Below are positions 45,781-55,330 of a stretch of DNA of 64,000 nucleotides, in pieces. The stretch lies in the NCBI RefSeq assembly GCF_011044975.1, contig NZ_JAAKZV010000017.1:1-64000 (forward strand). The letters are read 5' to 3'. Under the pieces are notes generated by a model. That model was not told where the DNA came from and made no database searches. It saw only the letters and a program-made list of their open reading frames with translations. A program made the position numbers and the translations under genes. This DNA is from Streptomyces coryli (GTDB taxonomy: Bacteria > Actinomycetota > Actinomycetes > Streptomycetales > Streptomycetaceae). Position 1 is the stretch's first letter. Every line of letters begins with the position of its first letter.

Positions 45781-47472
45781 TCACTTGTACATCGTCTGGT
45801 TCATGGTTCCGGGGGCGTACGCGTCCGGGTCGACCCAGACGTTGATCAGCGACGGCTTGCCCGACTCGCGGGCCCGCTGCAGCGCGGGGGCGATGTCGGC
45901 CGGGTCGCGGACCTCCTCGCCGTAGCCGCCGAGCATCTTGGCGAACTGGTCGTACGGCACGTCGCCGAGCGTGTTGCCGACCCGCTCCCGCTCCAGGCCG
46001 TACTTGGCCGCCTGGCCGTAACGGATCTGGTTCATCGAGGAGTTGTTGCCGACGATGCCGACGAACGGCAGGTTGTAGCGGACGAGGGTCTCGAAGTCCC
46101 AGCCCGTCAGCGAGAACGCGCCGTCGCCGAAGAGCGCGACGACCTCCTTGTCCGGGCGGGCCTGCTTGGCGGCCAGCACGAACGGGACGCCGACGCCGAG
46201 GGTGCCGAGCGGGCCCGGGTCCATCCAGTGGCCGGGCGTGCGCGGCTGGACCACCTGGCCGGAGAAGGTGACGATGTCGCCGCCGTCCCCGATGTAGATG
46301 GAGTCCTCGGTGAGGAAGTCGTTGATCTCGCTGACCAGGCGGTACGGGTGGATCGGCGAGTCGTTCTTCTTCAGGTTCGGCAGCCGCTTCTCGATGGCCT
46401 TCTGCTCGACGGCGCGCAGCTCGTCGAGCCAGTCCTTGCGCTTGGTGGCGCCGCCGTTGATCCGCCCGGAGGCAGCCTGGGTGACGGCGGCCAGGACGAG
46501 GGAGGCGTCGCCGACGATGCCGAGGTCGATGTCGCGGTTCTTGCCGACGGTCCGGTAGTCGAGGTCGATCTGGACGACCGTCGCCGAGGGCGAGAGCCGC
46601 TTGCCGTAGCCCATCCGGAAGTCGAAGGGCGTGCCGACGATGATGATGAGGTCGGCCTCGGTGAAGGCGTACCGGCGGGAGAGCTGGAAGTGGTGCGGGT
46701 CGCCGGGCGGCAGGGTGCCGCGGCCCGCGCCGTTCATGTACGCGGGGACGTTGAGGGTGCGTACGAGCTCGGTCGCGGAGTCGGTCGCGCGGGTCGTCCA
46801 GACCTGGCTGCCGAGCAGGATCGCCGGCTTCTCGGCCTGTACGAGGAGGTCGGCCAGCTTCTCGATGGCCTCGGGGTCGCCGGCCTGGCGGGTGGAGGCG
46901 CGGTAGTGGCCGGCCTTCGGGACGCGCGCCTTCTCCGCCGGGACCTTCGCGTCGAGGACGTCGCGCGGAATCTCGAGGAAGGACGGTCCCGGCGAGCCGT
47001 TGAAGCACTCACGGAAGGCCATCGAGACCATGTCCGCCGCGCGGGCGGTGTCGGGCACGGTGGCGGCGAACTTGGTGATCGGCGCCATCATGTCGACGTG
47101 CGGGAGGTCCTGCAGCGACCCCATCTTGTGCTGGGTGAGCGCCCCTTGGCCGCCGATCAGCAGCATGGGGCTTTCGGCGCGGAAGGCGTTCGCCACGCCG
47201 GTGACGGCGTCGGTGGTGCCGGGTCCCGCGGTGACGACCGCGCAGCCGGGCTTGCCCGTGATGCGGGCATAGCCGTCGGCGGCGTGCGCGGCCACCTGTT
47301 CATGCCGTACGTCGACCACTTCGATGCCTTCATCGACGCAGCCGTCGTAGATGTCGATGATGTGGCCGCCGCAGAGCGTGTAGATGACGTCGACGCCTTC
47401 GGCCTTGAGGGCCTTTGCGACGAGGTGGCCGCCGGAAACCTGGTCTGAGGTGCCGGAAGTGCCGTCAGCCAT
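45781..47472 (-). CDS. ThDP-dependent enzyme, oxalyl-CoA decarboxylase / 2-hydroxyacyl-CoA lyase group
   Basis: The 563-residue protein has the three-domain layout of ThDP enzymes: N-terminal pyrimidine domain with Glu58 in [15 protein letters not shown], and a C-terminal pyrophosphate domain with G-D-G-A-F and N-N downstream for magnesium. [12 protein letters not shown] resembles 2-hydroxyacyl-CoA lyases. Context (formyl-CoA transferase, formate dehydrogenase, OFA transporter) points to decarboxylation of oxalyl-CoA to formyl-CoA. However the Tyr-Glu pair near residue 120 and the Tyr near 480 of classical oxalyl-CoA decarboxylase are not evident, so another formyl-CoA or acyloin reaction is possible. 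It is the first gene of its operon. ATG 47472 follows GAAGGGA. Confidence 0.78.
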   Translation of the reverse strand: MADGTSGTSDQVSGGHLVAKALKAEGVDVIYTLCGGHIIDIYDGCVDEGIEVVDVRHEQVAAHAADGYARITGKPGCAVVTAGPGTTDAVTGVANAFRAESPMLLIGGQGALTQHKMGSLQDLPHVDMMAPITKFAATVPDTARAADMVSMAFRECFNGSPGPSFLEIPRDVLDAKVPAEKARVPKAGHYRASTRQAGDPEAIEKLADLLVQAEKPAILLGSQVWTTRATDSATELVRTLNVPAYMNGAGRGTLPPGDPHHFQLSRRYAFTEADLIIIVGTPFDFRMGYGKRLSPSATVVQIDLDYRTVGKNRDIDLGIVGDASLVLAAVTQAASGRINGGATKRKDWLDELRAVEQKAIEKRLPNLKKNDSPIHPYRLVSEINDFLTEDSIYIGDGGDIVTFSGQVVQPRTPGHWMDPGPLGTLGVGVPFVLAAKQARPDKEVVALFGDGAFSLTGWDFETLVRYNLPFVGIVGNNSSMNQIRYGQAAKYGLERERVGNTLGDVPYDQFAKMLGGYGEEVRDPADIAPALQRARESGKPSLINVWVDPDAYAPGTMNQTMYK

Positions 47473-47509
47473 GGCGAGTTCAGTCCCTTCGGAGCACGAC
47501 TCTGTACAT

Positions 47510-47537
47510 TGCATACAGGACACGAATACTGTATGCA
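47510..47537. promoter_or_regulatory. Paired GntR-type boxes in the ThDP-enzyme/sucC divergent promoter
   Basis: TGCATACAG (47510-47518) and CTGTATGCA (47529-47537) form a perfect nine-bp inverted repeat with a 10-base spacer, so box centres are 19 bp apart. A further CTGTA at 47502-47506 pairs with the TACAG of the first box. The region lies between the ThDP enzyme start (47472) and the sucC-like start (47630), where it can act on both operons. Confidence 0.75.
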
Positions 47538-47629
47538 GACGGTTATCCCGCATCGGTGAGTCGATGTCCAGGGGGCGTGCACCGGAAATCTCTCCAGTCG
47601 AACCCGACCCAGGGCAGGTGCAGTTGACG

Positions 47630-48766
47630 ATGGATCTCTTCGAGTACCAGGCGCGGGAGCTGTTCGCGCGGCACGGCGTCCCCGTGCTGGACGCGGCGGT
47701 CGTGTCGGACCCCGAATCGGCCCAGACGGCCGCTGAGTTGCTGGGCGGCCGCGTGGTCGTCAAGGCGCAGGTGAAGACGGGCGGCCGCGGCAAGGCGGGG
47801 GGTGTGAAGCTCGCCGCGCACCCGGGCGAGGCGGTGGCCGCCGCCCAGGCCATCCTCGGCATGGACATCAAGGGCCACACGGTCGGGAAGGTGATGCTGG
47901 CTCAGACGGCGGATATCGCCGAGGAGTTCTACGCCTCGTATCTCCTCGACCGCACCAACCGCACCTGGCTGGCGATGGCGTCGGCCGAGGGCGGCATGGA
48001 CATCGAGGAGGTCGCGGCGACCAAGCCGGAGGCCCTGGCCCGTATCCCGGTGGACCCGGTCGAGGGCGTGACCGAGGCGGTCGCGCGCGACATCGCGGCC
48101 GCGGCCGGGCTGCCGCCGGAGACCGCGCCCGCGCTGGTCGCGCTGTGGGAGGTCTTCACCGCGGAGGACGCGGTGCTGGTGGAGGTGAATCCGCTCGTAC
48201 GGACCACGGACGGGCGCATCCTCGCCATCGACGGCAAGGTCACCCTCGACGACAACGCCCGCGGCCGGCATCCGCAGCACGACGCGTACGACGTCCCGGG
48301 CGAGGGCGGCGATCTCGAGTCGCAGGCGCGCGCCAAGGGCCTCAACTACGTGAAGCTGGACGGCAGCGTCGGCATCATCGGCAACGGCGCGGGGCTGGTG
48401 ATGTCCACCCTGGACGTGGTCGCCCGTAACGGCGCCGATCCCGCCAACTTCCTGGACATCGGCGGCGGAGCTTCGGCGCAGGTGATGGCCGACGGGCTCG
48501 GCGTGATCCTCTCCGACGCGGACGTGAAGTCCGTCTTCGTGAACGTCTTCGGCGGCATTACGGCCTGCGACGCCGTCGCCAACGGCATCGTGCAGGCCCT
48601 CGACCAGGTCGAGCTGACCAAGCCCCTGGTCGTACGCCTCGACGGCAACAACGCGGCGGCCGGGCGCGAGATCCTCGACGGCGCCGCGCACCCCCTCGTC
48701 ACCCGACTCGACACCATGGACGGCGCCGCCGCGCGCGCCGCCGAGCTGGCACTCGCAGGGAGCTGA
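47630..48766 (+). CDS. sucC: Succinate-CoA ligase beta subunit-like (ATP-grasp)
   Basis: The 378-residue protein has the SucC layout: [12 protein letters not shown] at the start, [16 protein letters not shown] for nucleotide binding, the E-V-N-P-L-V motif for magnesium, and the C-terminal ligase domain with [12 protein letters not shown]. Paired with the SucD-like protein it would join CoA to a dicarboxylate using ATP or GTP. Because it sits in the island rather than with TCA-cycle genes, it may be a paralogue for oxalate, succinate or a related acid. ATG 47630 is preferred; GTG 47618 is an in-frame alternative. Confidence 0.85.
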   Translation: MDLFEYQARELFARHGVPVLDAAVVSDPESAQTAAELLGGRVVVKAQVKTGGRGKAGGVKLAAHPGEAVAAAQAILGMDIKGHTVGKVMLAQTADIAEEFYASYLLDRTNRTWLAMASAEGGMDIEEVAATKPEALARIPVDPVEGVTEAVARDIAAAAGLPPETAPALVALWEVFTAEDAVLVEVNPLVRTTDGRILAIDGKVTLDDNARGRHPQHDAYDVPGEGGDLESQARAKGLNYVKLDGSVGIIGNGAGLVMSTLDVVARNGADPANFLDIGGGASAQVMADGLGVILSDADVKSVFVNVFGGITACDAVANGIVQALDQVELTKPLVVRLDGNNAAAGREILDGAAHPLVTRLDTMDGAAARAAELALAGS

Positions 48767-48768
48767 TC

Positions 48769-49662
48769 ATGGCCATCTATCTCACCGCGCACAGCAAGGT
48801 CGTCGTCCAGGGCATGACCGGCTCCGAGGGCCGCAAGCACACCGCCCGCATGCTCGCCGCCGGCACGAACGTGGTCGGCGGCGTGAACCCGCGGAAGGCG
48901 GGCCAGAGGGTCGGCTTCGATGGCACGGAAGTCCCGGTCTTCGGCTCCGTGAAGGAAGCGATCGACGCCACCGGCGCCGACGTCTCCGTCGTCTTCGTCC
49001 CGCCGCCCTTCGTGAAGGACGCCGTCGACGAGGCCACGGACGCCGGCATCGGCCTCGCGGTCGTCATCACCGAGGGCGTCCCGGTGCACGACTCGGTCGC
49101 CTTCCGCGCCCGCGCCGCCGCCGCGGGGACCCGGATCGTCGGGCCCAACTGCCCCGGCCTGATCACCCCGGGCGAGTCCAACGCCGGCATCATCCCCGCC
49201 GACATCACCAAGCCGGGCCGCATCGGCCTGGTCTCGAAGTCCGGCACGCTGACGTACCAGCTCATGTACGAGCTGCGCGACATCGGCTTCTCCACCTGCG
49301 TCGGCATCGGCGGCGACCCGGTCATCGGCACCACCCACATCGACTGCCTGCGCGCCTTCGAGGAGGACCCGGACACCGATCTGATCGTGATGATCGGCGA
49401 GATCGGCGGGGACGCCGAGGAGCGGGCGGCGGCCTTCATTTCAGGACAGGGGGGCATCAAGGCCAACGTCACCAAGCCCGTGGTCGGTTACGTCGCCGGC
49501 TTCACCGCGCCCGAGGGCAAGACCATGGGCCACGCGGGCGCCATCGTCTCCGGCTCGTCCGGCACCGCACGGGCGAAGAAGGAGGCCCTGGAGGCCGCCG
49601 GGGTACGGGTCGGCGAGACGCCGTCCGAGACCGCCCGGCTCGCCCGGGAGGTGCTCGGGTGA
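48769..49662 (+). CDS. sucD: Succinate-CoA ligase alpha subunit-like
   Basis: The 297-residue protein is SucD-like, with a CoA-binding Rossmann domain (Q-G-M-T-G-S-E-G near residue 15), [12 protein letters not shown] and the phosphohistidine His255 in G-H-A-G-A-I-V-S-G. It follows the beta subunit by two bases. The usual length is about 290, so it is complete. Its stop overlaps the carbonic anhydrase start (GTGA). Confidence 0.88.
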   Translation: MAIYLTAHSKVVVQGMTGSEGRKHTARMLAAGTNVVGGVNPRKAGQRVGFDGTEVPVFGSVKEAIDATGADVSVVFVPPPFVKDAVDEATDAGIGLAVVITEGVPVHDSVAFRARAAAAGTRIVGPNCPGLITPGESNAGIIPADITKPGRIGLVSKSGTLTYQLMYELRDIGFSTCVGIGGDPVIGTTHIDCLRAFEEDPDTDLIVMIGEIGGDAEERAAAFISGQGGIKANVTKPVVGYVAGFTAPEGKTMGHAGAIVSGSSGTARAKKEALEAAGVRVGETPSETARLAREVLG

Positions 49663-50099
49663 CCGGGGGTACGGAAGCGCTGCTGCGGCGACGGCAGCTG
49701 CGGGGTGTGGAGTTCGTCCCACTCGACGCGCAGACCAAGCGGCCGCTCAGCGGGGTCGCTATCGTCGCCTGCATGGATGCCCGGCTGGGGATCGAAACGA
49801 TCTTCGGTCTCGAGCCGGGCGACGCCCATGTGATCAGAAACGCGGGCGGATGCGTCACACCCGACGCCCTCCGCTCGCTGAAGTTGAGCCAGGAGCGCGG
49901 CGGCACCAGCGAGATCCTGCTGGTGCATCACGAGGACTGCGCGGCGCTGAGCGACCCGGCCGGCGACCTCGCGCAGTGCATCGACCGCCTCCGTACGAGC
50001 AACGAGCTGCCCCACAACGGCGTGGTCCGCGGCTTCCTTTACACGCGCAGTGGTGCGCTGCGCGAGATCCGCCCCCGACGAGCGGAGAAGCTCACATGA
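49659..50099 (+). CDS. Beta-class carbonic anhydrase
   Basis: The 146-residue protein has the beta-carbonic anhydrase motifs C-M-D-A-R (Cys38, Asp40, Arg42), V-I-R-N-A-G-G and H-H-E-D-C (His91, Cys94), giving the Cys-His-Cys zinc site and Asp-Arg dyad. It interconverts CO2 and bicarbonate. Its translational coupling to the SucD-like and aldehyde dehydrogenase genes fits a pathway that makes CO2 from oxalate and formate. It is slightly short for the family but all catalytic motifs are present. Confidence 0.85.
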   Translation: MTGGTEALLRRRQLRGVEFVPLDAQTKRPLSGVAIVACMDARLGIETIFGLEPGDAHVIRNAGGCVTPDALRSLKLSQERGGTSEILLVHHEDCAALSDPAGDLAQCIDRLRTSNELPHNGVVRGFLYTRSGALREIRPRRAEKLT

Positions 50100-51634
50100 C
50101 CCTCATTCTCAAGCCCGGAACCTCCTGGGCCGACGCGTGGCGGCGCTGCGGCGAGGTGGCCCCCGAGGCGTTCCGCGACGACCGCGTGCTCAATCTGCAC
50201 AGCGGCGGCTGGCAGCTGGACGGCAGCGTGCTGCACACCGTCTCGCCGATCGACGGCAGCCACCTCGCGGGCCTCCCCCGCCTCGACGCCGCCACCGCCC
50301 ACCAGGCCGTACGGGCCGCCGCCGACACCCACCGCGAGTGGGGCCGCAAGCCCCTGGCCGAGCGCAAGGCGCGGGTCAGCGCCGCGCTCGACGCGCTGAC
50401 CGAGCACCGCGAGCTGCTCGCGCTGCTGCTCGTATGGGAGATCGGCAAGCCCTGGAAGCAGGCGCAGCAGGATGTGGACCGGGCCATCTCCGGCGTCCGC
50501 TGGTACGTCGAGGAGATCGACTCGATGGTCGACGGCCGGGCCCCGCTGCCCGGCCCGGTCTCCAACATCGCCTCCTGGAACTACCCGATGAGCGTGCTGA
50601 TGCACGCCATGCTGGTCCAGGCCCTCGCGGGCAACGCCGTCATCGCCAAGACCCCCACCGACGGCGGCGTCGCCTGCCTCACCCTCGCCTGCGCCCTGGC
50701 CGTGCGCGAGGACCTGCCCATCACCCTGGTCAGCGGCAGCGGCGGCGAGCTGTCCGAGGCGCTCGTACGGGCCCCCGAGATCGGCTGCGTCTCCTTCGTC
50801 GGCGGCCGGGACACCGGCGGCCGCGTCGCCACCGCCGTCGCCGACCTCGGCAAGCCGCACATCCTGGAGCAGGAGGGGCTGAACTGCTGGGGCGTGTGGG
50901 ACTACTCCGACTGGGACTCCCTGGCGGGCCAGATCCGCAAGACCTTCGACTACGCGAAGCAGCGCTGCACCGCGTATCCCCGCTTCGTCGTGCAGCGGTC
51001 GCGGTTCGCCGACTTCCTCGCGGCCTATCTGCCCGCGGTGCGGTCGCTCCGCTTCGGCCACCCCCTCGCCGTCGAGAACCCCGGCGACGACCTCCCGCAG
51101 CTGGACTTCGGCCCGCTGATCAACGCCGCCAAGGCCAAGGAGCTCGGCGACCTCGTCACCGAGGCCGTCAGCCGCGGCGCCGTGCCGCTCTTCCAGGGCT
51201 CCCTCACCGACGCCCGGCTGCTGCCCGGCCAGGACACCTCGGCGTATCTTCCGCCGGTCACACTCCTCAACCCGCCGCCCAGCTCCCCGCTGCACCACGC
51301 CGAGCCCTTCGGCCCCGTCGACACGATCGTCCCGGTCGACACCGAGGCGGAACTCCTAGCAGCCATGAACGCCTCCAACGGCGCCCTCGTGGCCAGCCTC
51401 TCCTGCGACGACGAGGAGACCTTCAACCGCCTCGCCCCGCAGATCCGCGCCTTCAAGACCGGCCACGGCAAACCCCGCTCCCGCGGCGACCGCGCCGAGC
51501 TCTTCGGCGGCTTCGGCCACTCCTGGCGCGGCGCCTTCGTCGGCGGCGAGCTGCTCGTACGGGCCGTCACGGAGGGCTCGGCGGACGAGCGGGCGCCGGG
51601 GAACTTCCCGGATTACCAGCTCATGCCGGCGTAG
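50096..51634 (+). CDS. Aldehyde dehydrogenase family protein
   Basis: The 512-residue protein belongs to the aldehyde dehydrogenase superfamily, with the catalytic cysteine Cys291 in Q-R-C-T-A-Y, general-base glutamate Glu258 in I-L-E-Q-E-G-L-N, S-N-I-A-S-W-N-Y-P for the catalytic Asn region and an E-P-F-G-P motif near the C terminus. The E-L-G-G-K motif of typical members is altered to L-E-Q-E-G-L-N-C-W-G. It would oxidise an aldehyde, or make or use an acyl-CoA, with NAD(P). It is last in the sucCD-carbonic anhydrase operon with an ATGA overlap. The substrate is unknown; a C1 or C2 aldehyde would fit the context. Confidence 0.83.
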   Translation: MTLILKPGTSWADAWRRCGEVAPEAFRDDRVLNLHSGGWQLDGSVLHTVSPIDGSHLAGLPRLDAATAHQAVRAAADTHREWGRKPLAERKARVSAALDALTEHRELLALLLVWEIGKPWKQAQQDVDRAISGVRWYVEEIDSMVDGRAPLPGPVSNIASWNYPMSVLMHAMLVQALAGNAVIAKTPTDGGVACLTLACALAVREDLPITLVSGSGGELSEALVRAPEIGCVSFVGGRDTGGRVATAVADLGKPHILEQEGLNCWGVWDYSDWDSLAGQIRKTFDYAKQRCTAYPRFVVQRSRFADFLAAYLPAVRSLRFGHPLAVENPGDDLPQLDFGPLINAAKAKELGDLVTEAVSRGAVPLFQGSLTDARLLPGQDTSAYLPPVTLLNPPPSSPLHHAEPFGPVDTIVPVDTEAELLAAMNASNGALVASLSCDDEETFNRLAPQIRAFKTGHGKPRSRGDRAELFGGFGHSWRGAFVGGELLVRAVTEGSADERAPGNFPDYQLMPA

Positions 51635-51756
51635 CCGGCCACCGACTATTCGGCAAACGCATATCGGCATCCCCAACACGGCCTTCAGCCACCCCGGTTG
51701 CAGGCCCATCATCGGCCACACCCACTGACGCCCTTCATGTGAACGGGAGTTACGCC

Positions 51757-53415
51757 ATGGCCGATACGGACGATGTGTCACGCCGCAAGGTGCTGCTGGG
51801 AGGCGCGGCGCTCGGGGGTGCGGCGGCGGCCGGCATCGGCGGACTCGCCGCACCCGCAAGCGCCCGGGCCCACCCGTCGGCCGCCGCCGCGGCCGCGGGC
51901 CCGGGCCCGGCGGCGACCGTGACGCCCGGCGACGCCCGCTACCGCGACATGATCTCCGGCAGCAACGGCCGCTGGCGGGCCGCCCCCGAGGCGATCCGCG
52001 TGCCGCGTACCACCGCGCAGGTCGTCGACGCGGTCCAGGAGGCCGTACGGGCGGGCAAGCGCATCGCCGTACGCAGCGGCGGCCACTGCTACGAGGCGTT
52101 CGTCTACAACGCCGACGTCGAGGTGGTCATCGACCTGTCGGCCATGAATGACGTCCACTACGACACCGACCGCCGCGCCTTCGCCGTGGAAGCGGGCTGC
52201 ACGCTCTGGGAGGTCTATCTGGAGCTGTACCGCACCTGGGGCGTGACGATCCCGGGCGGCACCTGCGGCTCGGTCGGCGCCGGCGGCCATGTGTGCGGCG
52301 GCGGCTACGGCGCGCTCTGCCGCCAGGCCGGGCTGACCGTCGACCATCTCCACGCCGTCGAGGTCGTCGTGGTGGACGCGGCAGGCCGCGCCCGCGCCGT
52401 GCTCGCCACCCGCGAGGACGACGACCCGCACCGCGAACTGTGGTGGGCGCACACCGGTGGCGGCGGCGGCAACTTCGGCATCGTCACCCGCTACTACTTC
52501 CGCACCCCCGGCACCGGCGGCATGGCCCCGGAGAAGCAGCTGCCCAGGCCGCCCGGCGAGGTGTACGTGCACTCCCAGTCCTGGCCGTGGAGCGACATCA
52601 CCGAGGGCCGCTTCCGCACGCTGCTGCGGAATTACGGCGCGTTCTTCGAGGAGCACAGCGCCCCGGATTCCCCGTACGCGGGCCTGTTCAGCATGCTGGT
52701 GCTGAGCTCGCGGGCGAGCGGCGAGATCTCGCTGTCGACCCAGATGGACGCCACCCGGCCCGACGCGGCGAAACTGCTCGAGGAGTTCCTCGCCGCGATC
52801 GGCGGCGGGATCGGCAAGGCGAGGCCGATGACCAAGCGTGCGGGCGAGCTGCGGGCGCGCCCCGAGCTCTTCGCCGCGCAGAAGCAGTCGTGGCTCACCG
52901 CGACCAGGGCGCACGCGGGCACCGGATGGGGCGGCCGCGGGGACTACAAGTCGGCGTATATGCGCAAGGGCTTCCCCGACGCGCAGATCGCGGCCCTGTA
53001 CAAGAACCTCACCGAGACGGAGCTGACCGGGGTGCTGGTCGCGGTCGACTCGTACGGCGGCGCGGTGAACCGGGTCGCGGAGGACGCGACCGCAGTGGCG
53101 CAGCGCGACTCGATACTCAAGCTGCAGTACCAGGCCTACTGGGGCGAGCCGGACGAGGAGGCCGCGAAGCTCGCCTGGATACGGGGCGTCTACCGCGACG
53201 TGTACGCGGACACCGGCGGCGTCCCGGTCCCCGGCGAGGTCACCGACGGCACGTACATCAACTATCCGGACATCGACCTCAGCGACCCCGAGTGGAACAC
53301 CTCCGGCGTCCCCTGGCACGACCTGTACTACAAGGCCGGTTATCCCCGCCTGCAGCAGGTCAAGCGCCACTACGATCCGGGCGACGTGTTCCGCCACACT
53401 CAGTCGGTCCGATAG
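51757..53415 (+). CDS. Secreted FAD-linked oxidase, berberine-bridge-enzyme type
   Basis: The 552-residue protein has a twin-arginine signal peptide (S-R-R-K-V-L-L-G-G) so it is probably exported folded with its cofactor. The FAD domain has His110 in R-S-G-G-H and Cys170 in G-T-C-G-S-V-G-A-G-G-H, the pair that holds FAD by two covalent bonds in this family. The C-terminal Y-N-P-like motif appears near Y-D-P-G-D-V-F-R-H. Such enzymes oxidise sugars, alcohols or alkaloid-like molecules and make H2O2. It starts 122 bases after the aldehyde dehydrogenase, so cotranscription is uncertain. Confidence 0.87.
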   Translation: MADTDDVSRRKVLLGGAALGGAAAAGIGGLAAPASARAHPSAAAAAAGPGPAATVTPGDARYRDMISGSNGRWRAAPEAIRVPRTTAQVVDAVQEAVRAGKRIAVRSGGHCYEAFVYNADVEVVIDLSAMNDVHYDTDRRAFAVEAGCTLWEVYLELYRTWGVTIPGGTCGSVGAGGHVCGGGYGALCRQAGLTVDHLHAVEVVVVDAAGRARAVLATREDDDPHRELWWAHTGGGGGNFGIVTRYYFRTPGTGGMAPEKQLPRPPGEVYVHSQSWPWSDITEGRFRTLLRNYGAFFEEHSAPDSPYAGLFSMLVLSSRASGEISLSTQMDATRPDAAKLLEEFLAAIGGGIGKARPMTKRAGELRARPELFAAQKQSWLTATRAHAGTGWGGRGDYKSAYMRKGFPDAQIAALYKNLTETELTGVLVAVDSYGGAVNRVAEDATAVAQRDSILKLQYQAYWGEPDEEAAKLAWIRGVYRDVYADTGGVPVPGEVTDGTYINYPDIDLSDPEWNTSGVPWHDLYYKAGYPRLQQVKRHYDPGDVFRHTQSVR

Positions 53416-53425
53416 TTTTCCTCAC

Positions 53426-53887
53426 GTGACCGATGGCCTGCACACACAGTTCGAACGCGGCACCGACGGCCCGAAGGTGATCGTCGTCGGCGTCGACGGC
53501 TCCGACAGCTCCTGGCGCGCCGCCGCCTACGCCGGCGGCCTGGCGCGGCGGCAGAACGCCCTCCTCGCCATCGTCTACGTCCAGCCGCCGCTGGCCGGCG
53601 CGGCCGCCTTCGGGGCGAACGTGGCGGAGGCGACGGAGGGCGTGGCCGAGGAGCTGGTGACCGAGATCCGGGACACGGCGGAGAAGCTGCGCGGGGTCTT
53701 CGACTTCCGCTGGGAGTTCCACACCCTGCACGGCGACCCGTACAGCGGCCTGGTGAAGGCGGCCGACGACCTGACCGCGGACGCGGTGGTCGTCGGCGCC
53801 TCCGAGTCGGCCGGGCACCGGATCGTCGGCTCGGTGGCGGTACGCCTGGTGAAGGCGGGCCGCTGGCCGGTCACCGTGGTGCCGTAA
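53426..53887 (+). CDS. Universal stress protein (UspA family)
   Basis: The 153-residue protein has the single UspA domain with V-V-G-V-D-G-S-D-S-S at the start and the nucleotide-binding stretch V-V-G-A-S-E-S-A-G-H-R-I-V-G-S-V-A near the C terminus. It starts ten bases after the FAD oxidase stop, with a GTG. Precise role unknown; such proteins support stress survival. Confidence 0.87.
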   Translation: MTDGLHTQFERGTDGPKVIVVGVDGSDSSWRAAAYAGGLARRQNALLAIVYVQPPLAGAAAFGANVAEATEGVAEELVTEIRDTAEKLRGVFDFRWEFHTLHGDPYSGLVKAADDLTADAVVVGASESAGHRIVGSVAVRLVKAGRWPVTVVP

Positions 53888-53941
53888 CGGAGGATGCGCC
53901 TCACCTCGCGGAGCACGGGCCACTGCGGCACCTTGGTCCGT

Positions 53942-54160
53942 ATGAGTAACCACACCTATCGCGTGACAGAGATCGTCGGCTCCTCGCACGAGGGCCTGGA
54001 CGCCGCCATCAGGAACGGCATCGGCCGGGCCGGGCAGACGCTGCGCAACCTCGACTGGTTCGAGGTCACGCAGATCCGCGGGCAGCTGAACGACGAGGGC
54101 ATCGAGCACTGGCAGGTCGGGATGAAGGTCGGCTTCCGGCTCGAGGACCCCGAGGAGTGA
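53942..54160 (+). CDS. Dodecin
   Basis: The 72-residue protein matches dodecin, a small flavin-storage protein that forms dodecamers. Visible hallmarks are the start M-S-N-H-T-Y-R-V-T-E-I-V-G-S-S, N-L-D-W-F-E-V with the flavin-stacking tryptophan and V-G-F-R-L at the end. ATG 53942 gives the typical length. It follows the stress protein gene by 54 bases. Confidence 0.92.
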   Translation: MSNHTYRVTEIVGSSHEGLDAAIRNGIGRAGQTLRNLDWFEVTQIRGQLNDEGIEHWQVGMKVGFRLEDPEE

Positions 54161-54167
54161 GCCCCGG

Positions 54168-55223
54168 TCAGTAGCCGACCCGGGCGCCGACCGCCCGGTG
54201 GTCGGAGTAGTCCAGGTCGGTGCGGTCGTCGCCGGTGAGCTCCTTGTCCGCGGCGTCGCCCTCGTCGAAGCCCGGGATGACGGTGCCGGTCGTCGCCGGC
54301 GGGCCGCCGGCCGGGCGGCGGGCGAGGAGGTAGTCGATGCGGCGGTGGTCGCCGTCGTCGTTGATGTGCGTCCAGTCCTTGGCCAGGCAGTCCGGGATGG
54401 AGCCGCCGCTCGCCGCGCACTTGGCGTAGCCGGCGTCGCGGAAGCGGTGCTTGCCGCCGACGTCGGCGTTCACGGCCGCGTACCAGTCGGTCCAGCCGCC
54501 CGCGGTTTTACGGTCGCCGTGGTTGGTGTCGCCGCCGGCGACGTAGAGGTCGGCGCCGCCGTAGCCGTCCTCGGTGAGCTCGTTGCTGAGCTCGCCCGCG
54601 TTGGACGGGGCGCACTTCATGCCGCCGTGGCTGATCGTCGGCCAGTGGAAGGACGCCGCGGTGACGTCCTTGCCGGACCCCTTGTCGTGCAGCAGCGCCT
54701 TGACGCCCTTGGAGCGGGCCTGGTTGTTGGCGATGCAGGTGTCCGGGTCGTTCGGGTCCTCGCGCTGGGCCTGCCAACGGTTCTTCGGGGAGGCGGAGAG
54801 CTTGAGCGACAGCCGGTCGGTGCGCCAGATGACGGCGTTGGTCTGGATCGCCTTCTCGGCGCCGCAGCTGCCGCCGCCGGGCTCCGGGTTCGCCTCCGCG
54901 ACCACGCCGGCGTAGCTCTCGCCGAAGTGCTCCTTCATCCGCGTCAGCAGGGTGTTCAGCTGCTCCTGGCCGCCGACCTGCTGGACGAGATAGATGTCGG
55001 GGCGGTACTGCTGCAGCCGCATGTAGTACATGAGGTCGTGCCAGTCGCCCGGGCACTTCGGCTCCGTGCTGACCGGCAGGTTCTCCACGTTCGCGTCGTA
55101 GACCTGCAGAAACGACGGGTCGTTGTTGGGCACCGCCTCGGCCGGCGCGGCGGGCGCCGACGGCGTGACGAGCAGCGGTGCGGCCAGGGCGGCGACGCCG
55201 GCCAGCAGCCGTGATGTGCGCAT
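54168..55223 (-). CDS. Secreted endonuclease/exonuclease/phosphatase-family protein
   Basis: The 351-residue protein has a signal peptide (M-R-T-S-R-L-L-A-G-V-A-A-L-A-A) and a DNase I-like fold. Q-V-Y-D-A-N-V-E-N-L is the first metal-binding region, L-V-A-G-G-D-T-N-H-G-D the catalytic Asp/Asn site and S-D-H-R-A-V the terminal His motif. It contains several cysteines that could form disulfides outside the cell. It may be a secreted nuclease or phosphodiesterase. It converges on the dodecin gene with a seven-base gap. Confidence 0.82.
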   Translation of the reverse strand: MRTSRLLAGVAALAAPLLVTPSAPAAPAEAVPNNDPSFLQVYDANVENLPVSTEPKCPGDWHDLMYYMRLQQYRPDIYLVQQVGGQEQLNTLLTRMKEHFGESYAGVVAEANPEPGGGSCGAEKAIQTNAVIWRTDRLSLKLSASPKNRWQAQREDPNDPDTCIANNQARSKGVKALLHDKGSGKDVTAASFHWPTISHGGMKCAPSNAGELSNELTEDGYGGADLYVAGGDTNHGDRKTAGGWTDWYAAVNADVGGKHRFRDAGYAKCAASGGSIPDCLAKDWTHINDDGDHRRIDYLLARRPAGGPPATTGTVIPGFDEGDAADKELTGDDRTDLDYSDHRAVGARVGY

Positions 55224-55330
55224 GTGAAATCCCCCGTGTTGCGATGGTCGCGTCCGGAGGATTCTGCCGGGCGGTACGGGTCCACGGCCGGAGTTTGCAC
55301 CGCAATGCAAACGGCGCACCGCGCGCCCGG

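Noticed and set aside
45781-47880. A longer N-terminal extension of the ThDP enzyme starting at 47880
   Set aside because: The extra 136 residues run through the divergent promoter and the sucC-like gene start, and show no likeness to the family; ATG 47472 has its own ribosome-binding site.
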